Notes under the pieces: model-generated | Database searches by the model: none | What the model was told of the DNA's origin: nothing | Seen by the model: the letters and a program-made list of their open reading frames with translations, nothing else | Part shown: positions 55,036 to 64,000 of the stretch, piece by piece | How the letters are laid out: each line of letters opens with the position of its first letter | How positions within the stretch are numbered: the first letter of the stretch is position 1 | Program-made: the position numbers and the translations under genes | Origin: Hygrocybe punicea | Taxonomy: Eukaryota; Basidiomycota; Agaricomycetes; Agaricales; Hygrophoraceae | DNA: 64,000 nucleotides | Assembly: GCA_963556145.1 (NCBI GenBank) | Contig: OY744461.1 | Coordinates: 1,054,001-1,118,000, forward strand | Direction of reading: 5' to 3'

Positions 55036-57080
55036 ATGGCAAAGAAACGTGGCACCTCCTCTAGGACTTCCAAGGGGTCATCTTCAACCAATGGGAAAAA
55101 GCCCAGCTCAGTGACAGCCTCAGCTCCCACCTCAAAGACTCGTTCAAAATCAAAGCCCAAAAGCAAAGGTAATCAAGGTGGCTCTGAGATTGAACCTCCT
55201 GCTTCCTTATCCACTGGTGGTCTGTCTGCTGCTGAAGAGAAGCTATTGATGGAGCTTTCTGCCAAGAGAAAAGCCCACAGAGCAGCCGCGTTGCAGGAGC
55301 AGCAGGATGAACGTAAGCCATATTAATTTCAGACTTTATTTTAATTGGCCACCACTGCAGTTGTTCGTAAACGTAACGCTGAGATGATGGCAGCTGAGGA
55401 GGCTGATAACACCGATGATTCCTCCAATGGCAACAACAACACCTCCAAAAGGCTTAAAAGGACTGTAATCTTAGATGAAGATGAAGAAGATCTGGATGCA
55501 ATATTCGATGATGTCCCAGAGATGGACAATGGTGATGATAGTGAGTTGTTATACTAACCACTACAGCAAATTATGATGCTCACTTAATCTGCTTCCAGGC
55601 GACCAGGATCATCTTGATGACAATATACCTAATGAGGATGACTTAGATGATGGTCCAAAGGATGATGATTTGGGAAATGGGGTGTGCACTTTTTCCCCCT
55701 CATTATTAGCAGTGCCTAGCTGATAATAAGTTACAGATTAGTATCCAGGATGAAGACAGGATCAAGCCAACTAAAAGGAGCAAGCAATCTACTCGTCGCT
55801 CTGCATCCGTTGCTGCAGGATCCATTACATCGACCATGTCAGGACGACGTGATAAGCTCAGCAAGAATGACTTTACTCCTAGGAGTTTTCGTCTGGCTAC
55901 TGCAAGCAAATCTACCGCAAGGGAGTGCATTGCATTGTCTGATGCATTTCCCAATGATAAGGATAAGTTTGTCTTGAAGTCCATTCAGTACACCGCAAAG
56001 GACAGTGATATTTTCAAAGTACTCTAGACAGGGTGCAGAATAACGATGATCTTCAAGACAATCTTATGGAATATGTTTGAGTTTATTTTGTTGTTTTCTG
56101 CTATTATATGGAGCTGATCTTATCCTAGGTGAATTATGCGATCACTGGTCTACATGGCAATCTGAAGGCAAAAGTGAAGGCTGGTATTGCAGGCTACTTT
56201 GGAATTCCTGGCCAGATGTCGAAGGCAGATATAGAGGAGGCAGCACGTTGGCTTTTACAGGGATGCAAGTTTGCACGCGGTGAAGTTGATGTTATGGTAT
56301 ATGGCCCAGGTATCTATAACCCGCTATATGATACTAACCTAGAATTGTTGAAACAGAAACGTACGGTTGTCAACAACGAGCCATTCAGTCATGCAATCAT
56401 CGGTGACATGATCAGGAATCAGTGGTTTGGAAAGGGCAAGGCCAACATTCAAGCTTACTGCAAAATGATGGAGCTGAAGAAGATCCATGAGGAAATCATT
56501 ATCCTAGTAGTAACTGTGGTGTGTCTCCTTCACTTATGCTGTGCTCAAATCCATTTTCATCTGTTGGCAGATTGAAAATGCACTGATGGAGTGGGCAAGT
56601 GGGTCGCACCTCAATGTGCAATTCAGCCATGAAGCAGCAAGCTTAAGGTGATTTATTTTATAGACATTATGTCCATGTCTAATATCTCCCTTTTTATAGA
56701 TATGCTCATCATCGTTCAACATGGAATACATTGAAGGCAAAGTCACCGACCTGGACTGCAAAGAAGAAATCGTCTTTGTTTCAAACTATAATGTATGTTT
56801 CTTACTATAAAATCGTATAGATCTGACCGTACTCTTTTAGGAACAATGTCAAGAATGCTCCAATTCTCGATGATGCCATTGAAAACATGGACTTGATGGA
56901 CGTTGACTTTGACCAGCTGGAGCAGTCTGCAAGGTAGACGCTATGCAAGTTATTGTTCTTTGTATAAACTATCAATGTCTGATTGACTTTTACAGCTACA
57001 GGCTCAATTTCATAACCTTGTCAGTCTATTCACCACCCCTCTATGTCTACGTCTCCATTTCCATTTTACTGTCAACTTGA
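55036..57080 (+). pseudogene. DUF6532-type protein, one frameshift
   Basis: ATG 55036 (MAKKRGTSSRTSKGSS) opens a Lys/Ser-rich then acidic N-terminus. Exons: 55036-55312, 55361-55540, 55599-55681, 55737-about 56076, 56129-56518, 56571-56647, 56700-56792, 56841-56933, 56996-57080; all phases agree except in exon 4. There, FKVL hits TAG at 56025-56027, while the next frame continues LDRVQNNDDLQDNLMEY, so one base is missing or two are extra. The C-terminal half (NYAITGLHGNLKAKVKAGI ... ARWLLQGCKFARG ... IENALMEWASGSHLNVQF ... KAKSPTWTAKK) matches DUF6532, an Agaricomycete family of unknown function. It lies 100 bp after the TET/JBP-type gene in the same orientation. If the frameshift is a sequencing error, the gene is intact. 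Confidence 0.7.
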
Positions 57081-57097
57081 ATGGCCCATTTGTGTTT

Positions 57098-57720
57098 CTT
57101 TTGCATTTCTTTTGCATTTCTTTTGCATTTCACACCAGCTATTATCGCTCATTTATGTATATTTTTAATGCTATTTGGAGTATTTTGAACATAACCAGAG
57201 CAATTCAGAGCACTGTAGAACAGCAATAAATCAAAACATATACGTCTAAGAGCTCTTTATGACGCTCTGAGGACCTTCCTCAGAGTACCTCAGAGTGTCC
57301 CAGAACACTCTCAATGCAAAATAGCCAGCCACTGTGCTTTCAGACCGTTCTAGGTCACTCTGACACACTCTAACACACTCTGACACACTCCAAGAGTGTC
57401 TCAGAGCTATAGTGTTTTTCCTGATGTTTCAGTTTAACTGCCAATGCAGTAAATGGTGGGCACAGTTTAACTAAGCTCACAGTAACAACTGGGTTGGGTT
57501 TAACTGAGCTTTACAGTGAACTGAAGGCCTTAGCACTCCTGCCTCAAGTTTAACTGAACCTACCAGTAATTGCTATGCCGAGTTTAACTGTATCACAGCA
57601 GGCACTGTCTGGGAGTTTAACTTAAGCCCCAGCTACTAGTGCAGATAGTACACCTAACTTTCATACCTTATCTGGGGTTGAGTTAACTAAAACCACAGGG
57701 ACCACTGCATTCCCACAATT
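57098..57720. repeat. short tandem repeats
   Basis: CTTTTGCATTT three times at 57098-57132. CACTCTGACACACTCTAACA-type repeats at 57240-57420. From 57420 to 57680 the word GTTTAACT recurs every 35-70 bp. Confidence 0.65.
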
Positions 57721-59225
57721 CCCCACGAACCGTGGGTCCATCAAAATATCCTGATCCCTCCCAGTATACTCAATGAAGTCATTGGTATCATCAAAGACAA
57801 AATCAATGCCAGTACCTATGAACCCTCAAACTCGTCACACCGCTCCCACTTGTTTTGCATTTTGAAAAACGATGGGAAGTCCCTTCGTATCGTCCACGAT
57901 CTACAGCCCTTTAATGCCATCACAATCTGTGATCCCGCCGTACCACCTATGACTGAGCACCTGGCCAAGGCCTTCGGTGGCCACTCTTGCTATGCCTCTT
58001 TCAACCTATTCGTCTCATTCAACCAACCCCTCATCCACCCCTCATCTCGGGACTATATGACGTTCCAATCTCCACTTGGAACACTTCAACTTATGCAGAT
58101 TGCTATGGGATACACTAACTCCCCTCAGATCTTACACAGAGACTCCACGTACATCCTCTGCAACAAGATTCCCCATTGTGCCATACATCGATGATATTCC
58201 CATCAAAGGGCCTCCAACCCGCTACGAACAACCCAACGGTACCTACGAGACCATACCCGAGAACCCAGCAATCCGACGTTTCATCTGGGAACACTTTCAA
58301 GGTGTCAACCGCATCATTCAGCCTTTCCGCTATGTTGGCAGTACCTTCAATGGCAAGAAACTCGATCTCTGCCGACCCTCGGTCATTGTTGTCGGCCACC
58401 GATGCACATATGAAGGGCGAGTAGCTGACAAGTCCAAAGTGCGGAAGATTCACGATTGGCCCATGCCGACCAACCTTACTGAAGTTCGCACCTTCCTCGG
58501 TATCTGCGGTGTCTTGTGTATCTTCATTAAAGACTTCTCGCTCCACTCCCGACCCCTTGTCCGTCTTACATGCAAAGGTATACCCTTCAAATTTGGCGAA
58601 GAAGAAGAGACCGCTGTCAACTACCTCAAGAATGCCATCATCACATTGCCAGTGCTGTGTGCTATCGATTACACATGTGAATGGGAGGTCATTCTCGCTG
58701 TTGATTCTTCCGTCCTCGGAGTCAGCTTCATTCTCATGCAAATCCACGCTGACGGCAAACGATACCCAAATTGATTTGGTTCAATATCTTGGAATGAGCG
58801 TGAAGCCCGATACTCCCAGTCCAAGCTTGAGCTCTACAGCCTCTTCAGGGCCCTTCGCACCTACCAGATCTTCATTATCGGCATCCGCAACCTCACCATT
58901 GAAGTTGATGCAAAGTATATAAAAGGGATGCTCAACAACCCCAACATCCAACCCAATGCGACAATCAACCAACGGATAGCCGGCGTCCTCCTGTTTGATT
59001 TTAGACTCGTTCATGTACCCACTTCTGCACACAGTGCACCCGATGGACTCTCCAGATGCCCCCGCGCTGCAGAAGACCCTGAGGAGATTGACGACTCTGA
59101 TGATTGGCTTGACCACTCCTACAGTTTCTTTATGGAAGTCGTTAACCACCGACCTGTCCCCATGCCCTCTGAGCTGATTAACGTATGTGGCCGTTGCTGT
59201 ACCACCGCTGACCAGCTCCAAGAGT

Positions 59226-59545
59226 TAGGGAAATGCAGGGGTAATCCCAGGATACATTTGTCTGTATCCGTACTCGTACTCCCCACAGATACGGATGCAA
59301 TATCCACGGATTTTACCCACGGATTCCCGATCAAAATGAGCCGGAGATCACCTGAAACGGTCAAGAATTGACTGAGATAGAGTCCAATCAATGTTTAGTC
59401 TCTATCTCAGTCAATTCTTGACCGTTTTGGATGATCTCCGGCTCATTTTGAAGCCCACGGATACGAGAATCTGTATCCATACTCGTACTCTTAAGAGTAC
59501 GGATACCTGCGGATCAGGATTTACCCTTATCCCTGCATTTCCCTA
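59226..59545. mobile_element. 320-bp palindromic hAT-type MITE
   Basis: Ends TAGGGAAATGCAGGG (59226) and CCCTGCATTTCCCTA (to 59545). 8-bp duplication CCAAGAGT at 59218-59225 and 59546-59553. The centre holds an inverted repeat (GTCAAGAATTGACTGAGATA near 59361) and subterminal GGATAC/TACGGAT words. It interrupts the gypsy pol between QLQEL and PTVLV. Confidence 0.9.
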
Positions 59546-59705
59546 CCAAGAGTTACCGACCGTCCTCGTCTGTTTGAATCAGGAAACCATTTCTGACATA
59601 CCGCGATCCGATAAAGCACACGCAGCCGATGCTCGTCTTGCCCTCGTCGAGACCTGGTTACAAGATCTGACCTGACCCGCTGACCTCATGGATGAAGAGT
59701 ACCGT

Positions 59706-61115
59706 TGATATGCACTCAGCCATCCTGAGCTCCGATTATATATATTTTGCGATTCCTTGCGATTTGATGCAACTTACCACTCTTTGACCTTCTGATCACA
59801 TCACGACTATTGTGATCTTCTGCGACTTCAGAGATATTTAGTTATTGCTCTTTGAAGTATTTCCTTTGTTCTCTTTGTTCTCTATATTCATTTATCGTTC
59901 TCTCTACCTATCCTTTCTTCTATATGCCCTTTATTTCACATATCTCCTTTTAGTATCATCCTTTCATCTCTCTTCCTTTTAGTGATGGATAGGTTTGGTT
60001 CTGAACCGAGGTTCGGACCTGAACTGAACTGAACTGAACCTGAAATAGGGTTCAGGTTCAAGCTGAAGCCTGAACCGAACCTGAGGTTCAGTTCAAGGTT
60101 CAGGCAGGGGGGAAATTCTGTGAACCTGGTTCAAACCAGTTTGAACCTGAACCTAAACTTCAACAAATGTGATATAATTTTGCCTAATTTTTGGAAGAAA
60201 CGTGATGACTTTTGTCTTGTTGTAGCTAACAACTCCCTGTTAAATCATGCCACTCTCCTTCAGGGGGTTTGAGCTCTGGATTTGTCAGGATAAGTTGGTA
60301 TAAGTTGTATAATATCTGAGGATTATGCCAAGGTAAGCCTCAAGTACATATGATGTATTATATTATCATTATTTTTAAGTACCACAGTTGCAACATTGAA
60401 GCTGATAAGCTTAATTTCTTTAACATGTTAGCTTTAAGTGATACAAATGTACAGTAATACATACAATTTGCTCTAAAGGAACCTTTGTTCATGCTTTATA
60501 ACCACAAGGCATAAAATAAAGGCATTTATACTGAATAAAAATGTAATCTAGCCCTATGATACACTTACAGGTTTGGTTCAGGGTTCAGATCAGTGTGAAC
60601 CTGAACTGAACCTGTTTGAACCTGAACCTAAGGTTCAGTTCAAGGTTCAGCATATTGACTGAACTGAGCCTTAGGTTCGGTTCAAGGTTCGGATTTTTTT
60701 GGCCTGAACCGGACCAAACCGAACCTGTCCATCACTACTTCCTTTGTCCTGACAGCTTATATACCTGCCTGTATGAGCCACTAGACAGAGAACCCCCAGA
60801 GAATCAAGACAGACCATCATTCCCCCTTCATCTCAGAGCTTCCCCTTCATCCTAGTTCCATTCTCTTCATATTCTATCACATTCTCTCACTGTCTGACCC
60901 TTCGATCTCACTGCAACTTTTGATTTTATCGCAACTCTTCAATTTTGATCGCACCACTCCAGATTTGATCGCTGCACTTCTCTTGAGTTTCTCATCCACT
61001 TCTATTACTTCTCTTCCATTTCCTATACTAGTGTAGGCTTTCTGAAGCTTCCTTGCACCTTTTCACCTTTAGTAGTTGTAGGATTTCCCTTCTTATAGCT
61101 ACATATAGCGTATCA
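59706..61115. mobile_element. solo LTR (about 644 bp) containing a MITE
   Basis: Begins TGATATGCAC, ends GCGTATCA; TGATA/TATCA are inverted ends. 4-bp duplication CCGT at 59702-59705 and 61116-61119. Removing it rejoins the gypsy frame as MDEEYRQFL. It contains the 758-bp MITE at 59980-60737. GCTTATATACC at 60751 may be its TATA box. Confidence 0.75.
59980..60737. mobile_element. 758-bp hAT-type MITE with GGTTCAG subterminal repeats
   Basis: Ends TAGTGATGGATAGGTTTGG and its partner ending CCTGTCCATCACTA. 8-bp duplication CTTCCTTT at 59972-59979 and 60738-60745. Both 150-bp flanks are packed with GGTTCAG/CTGAACC words. The AT-rich core has no gene. Confidence 0.9.
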
Positions 61116-61129
61116 CCGTCAGTTCCTGT

Positions 61130-62391
61130 TAGTGTTGGGGAGGTTCGGTCTCAGACCGACCCAAACCCAGTTTAGACCGAACTGAAACCGCCGGTTTCGG
61201 TTCCGGTTTGGGAAATTTCGGCTGAGACCGAACTGTTCAGTCTCCAGTTTGGAGATTTGGCCATGGGCCGAAACGGTTTCAAACTCAGTTTGAACCGCAA
61301 ACCGACAGTCCATGGCTGAGTCACCCAAAGTCACCAACCCCACCAACAACACCCCCGATATATGCCAAACGAAGACGATGGAGCACCCGAGGTCGACAAA
61401 ACGGGTGGCAGGGTACTCCCTGCCGCCCACGTATGTTTTTTATTTTTATTTATTCGAACTTAACTAACGCATTTACAAATTACAGGTTGATGCACCACCA
61501 CAGCCACCACCACCACCACGACAACGACCACGACAACGGCAATGGCAACAGCGACGGTTACAACCACCGTCAACGCCACGCCAGACACGCCAACAGCAAC
61601 GCCCATGGCCCACCCCCAGCACCACGCCAAACGTGTTCAAAATATGTGCCAAACGTATGTGAATGGGGTGGAGTCAACAAGGTGGAAGAGCAGCAGGGGT
61701 GGTGCATCCACCCCGCTCCTTCATGGTATGTACCTTTATTCATTTTTTCACTGATTTATTCGTCCATTATAGAACGCGGCACCGTACCACCACCACCACG
61801 CAACACTAACACCACCGAGGAAGGCCAATGCAGGGTCAACCCGGCCGTCCTCATGTGTACAATGCGTATGACGCGTCCGGACACCCTCGCGAAGAGGCTC
61901 CTATGCCACCACCATGCGTCCGCCGAAAACAACCAAAGCGGCCCAGCCGTCGTTGCATGCACAACGCGTATGACGCGTGGGGCACCACCACCACCACCAC
62001 CATCACGCGTCCACCGAAAACGGCCAACGCGGTCAACCCACATCGCATGTACAATGCATGTGACGCGTCAGGACACCCATGGAGAAGCCCGCGTGCGGCT
62101 CAATGCTGGCGCAGGGTGTGCCAGCACCCCAGCACCCCAATCTCACCTCGCAAACAGGCTGGCCACGTCAATTGACGTGCGCAGCACTGTTGCGAGGTCA
62201 GAATGGTGCAGGGGCACTGAGCACTAGCGGTCCGCGGTTCAGACCGCATTTGGACTGAAACCAAACCGATGCAAATGGTTTGCATCGGTTTCAGTCTGGT
62301 TTGGGGACTTTGGATGGAAAACCGGACCATTCGGTTTCCGGTTTGGGCAAAAAGGCCCCAAAATGGACCAAAATGAACTTCCCCAACACTA
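61130..62391. mobile_element. 1262-bp hAT-type MITE with CAC-rich minisatellite
   Basis: Ends TAGTGTTGGGGAGGTT (61130) and AACTTCCCCAACACTA (to 62391). 8-bp duplication GTTCCTGT at 61122-61129 and 62392-62399. At 61830-62080 a degenerate unit (CACCACCA, GCGTCCRCCGAAAAC, ACAACGCGTATGACGCGT) repeats three times. CACGTCAATTGACGTG lies at 62164-62179. The GGTTTCGGTT-like ends resemble the other MITEs in style. Its 264-aa open frame is His/Arg-rich repeat read-through. Confidence 0.9.
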
Positions 62392-62877
62392 GTTCCTGTG
62401 ATACACCCTCGAGTTCTTTATCACCAATAACAAGCTCTGGCGTAAAGACCATCACGGGAAACACAAGCTCGTCATACCACCCAACCGCCGGCTTCAGTTG
62501 CTCAAAGACACTCACAACTCCCTCGGCCATAAAGGCATATTTTCCATCCACATCCGGCTACTCAACCGTTTCTGGTGGCCGCACCTCGACCACAATGTTA
62601 AGTGGTACATCCAGTCCTGTCATCAGTGCCAAGTACGGCAAATGCATTATCACCACATTCTGCCAACCGTTGCTACACCGGCCTCGCTATTCCGCAAAGC
62701 ATACGTCGACATGATGTTTATGCCATGATCTGGTGGCTACTGATACATTGTCCAAGCCCATTGCTCCCTGTCCGCTTACCCCGAGTTTCAAATGCTATGC
62801 CACGAGACTGGCTCGACCATCGGCACGTTCTTGTTTGAAGATATCTTATGCCATTGGGGCGCTCTTGAAGAAATTGT

Positions 62878-63726
62878 CACAGGGTGCACAGTAGCATACC
62901 ATGTCACACAGTATCTTGAAAGTACTTGACAAGTATACTAAATATCATTACTGTAACATTCAACATGGTATTGTAACAGTATTCAGACATAAACTACAAT
63001 ACTTGTGCTCAAATTCAGCTGAAGGTATGAAGGCAAATGAGACTTATACCTTTTCAATAACATCAAGCCTTTTGTTTCACTACTTTTACTGTATTTACAG
63101 CAAAGTACCGTATAGTTCAGATAGAATACTTGCAGCCTAAGATGAATAAAAGTATTAAACTAGTAAGGAAGTTGTGCCACTTTCACTACTAGGATACCTT
63201 TTGAATCCTTTCAAGATACGGTGTGAAATAGTATAGTACTGTTGCCATATTGTGGATTTAAGATACTGTGTCAATACTTTTAAGATACTTTTATTATAAT
63301 AAAAGTACTGAAACAGTATCTTAAAAGTATTGACACAGTATCTTAAATCTACAATATGGCAACAGTACTATACTATTTCACACTGTATCTTGAAAGGATT
63401 CAAAAGGTATCCTAGTAGTGAAAGTGGCACAACTTCCTTACTAGTTTAATACTTTTATTCATCTTAGGCTGCAAGTATTCTATCCGAACTATACGGTACT
63501 TTGCTGTAGATACCGTAAAAGTAGTGAAACAAAAGGCTTGATGTTATTGAAAGGGTATAAGTCTCATTTGCCTTCATACCTTCAGATGAATTTGAGCACA
63601 AGTATTGTAGTTTATGTCTGAATACTGTTACAATACCATGTTGAATGTTATGGTAATGATATTTAGTATACTTGTCAAGTACTTTCAAGATACTGTGTGA
63701 CATGGTATGCAACTGTGCACCCTGTG
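62878..63726. mobile_element. fold-back element, about 845 bp, near-perfect palindrome
   Basis: Arms of about 420 bp (62880 to about 63295, and about 63303 to 63724) are reverse complements with few mismatches, centred on TTATTATAATAAAAG near 63298. Outer ends CACAGGGTGCACAG and CTGTGCACCCTGTG. TGT flanks both sides (62875-62877, 63727-63729), a possible 3-bp duplication as in CACTA elements, but this is weak. It interrupts the gypsy integrase between LEEIV and GKPF; a few codons of the TDN motif are missing. Confidence 0.75.
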
Positions 63727-64000
63727 TGTTGGCAAACCGTTCATGGAAGCACTCAACTATCTCGCATCCTGCTATGGTATCCGACACATCCACATTTCGC
63801 CCTATAACTCACAAGCAAACAGACCCATTGAGCGTCATCACCTAGATGTCCGGGAGGCCATCATGAAAAGTTGTGATGGAGATGAAAAGAAATGGCATAC
63901 CATAACCCACTCTGTATTTTGGGCTGAATGGGTCACCACACACAAAAACCTCGGATACTCTTCCTATTACATCGCACATGGAGTAGAGCCGCTTTTTCCC

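Larger units (their letters stand above)
57721..64000 (+). pseudogene. decayed Ty3/gypsy pol, riddled with insertions, runs off the window
   Basis: RT begins near 57726 with SLRIVHDLQPFNAITICD; the active site YIDDIPIKGP lies after a frameshift at about 58165-58185. RNase H/tether: ILAVDSSVLGVSFIL and YIKGMLNNPNIQPNATIN to 59217. The frame resumes at 59554 to about 59705 (ALVETWLQDLT) and at 62400 (FFITNNKLWRKD). The integrase HHCC finger HNSLGHKG...CHQCQ and core YVDMMFMP run to 62877, and it resumes near 63727 as GKPFMEALNY and RHIHISPYNSQANRPIERHH to the window end. In-frame TGA codons fitting CGA: 58772-58774, 62399-62401, 62726-62728. It is the same polymerase type as the intact 15-kb element but clearly diverged. 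No gag or LTR of its own seen here. Confidence 0.85.

Noticed and set aside
55036..57080. DUF6532 gene as part of the decayed gypsy element downstream
   Set aside because: It ends at 57080, is spliced like a host or cargo gene, and is separated from pol by 600 bp of short tandem repeats.
61433..62227. 264-aa His/Thr-rich frame
   Set aside because: Lies wholly within a MITE with 8-bp target duplications and reads through its minisatellite.

Overview
The window reads as nuclear DNA of a mushroom-forming basidiomycete (Agaricomycetes). Evidence: genes broken by many 40-60 bp GT-AG introns, several protein families I know only from Agaricomycetes (a DUF4470/TPR protein, a DUF6532 protein, a fungal TET/JBP-type oxygenase, and an uncharacterised lineage-specific family at 49-52 kb), and dense nested transposons. 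I see no rRNA, tRNA or CRISPR array.

Layout. 1-1.9 kb: decayed remains of an SFP1-like zinc-finger gene and a conserved hypothetical gene (- strand). 2.1-2.6 kb: a gene fragment. 2.7-11.6 kb: a mariner-like DNA transposon whose 800-aa transposase is cut by a second, apparently intact 5.8 kb transposon; the latter carries a six-exon, 1679-aa gene with P-element-like catalytic motifs, exact 8-bp target duplications and near-perfect inverted ends. 12.1-12.9 kb: pseudogene of a PD-(D/E)XK-like family. 13.1-16.4 kb: DUF4470/TPR gene (-). 16.5-17.5 kb: another pseudogene. 17.8-20.7 kb: an intact 21-exon MFS transporter, the clearest host gene here. 20.8-29.5 kb: repeats, MITEs, satellites and unresolved sequence.

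29.5-49 kb is a multi-level nest: a decayed hAT transposase gene contains a 201-bp palindromic MITE and a 1-kb MITE, and the 1-kb MITE contains a 15-kb Ty3/gypsy-type LTR retrotransposon whose two 1408-bp LTRs look identical. That retrotransposon has a 1993-aa Gag-protease ORF, a 1482-aa Pol ending in what looks like an ASCH (PUA-like) domain, and a small third ORF. 49.1-52.4 kb: an Agaricomycete family pseudogene (-) split by a 644-bp MITE. 52.5-53.6 kb: tandem repeats. 53.7-57.1 kb: a truncated TET/JBP-type oxygenase followed by a DUF6532 gene. 57.7-64 kb: an old gypsy pol broken by a solo LTR, three hAT-type MITEs and an 845-bp fold-back element; it runs off the window.

A unifying signal: almost every in-frame stop in the dead genes is TGA where CGA (Arg) would fit, as expected from C-to-T change at CpG, i.e. 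cytosine methylation and/or RIP-like mutation. The elements that look young (P-like transposon, 15-kb retrotransposon) show none. All calls come from reading the sequence and from remembered families; no database search was run.
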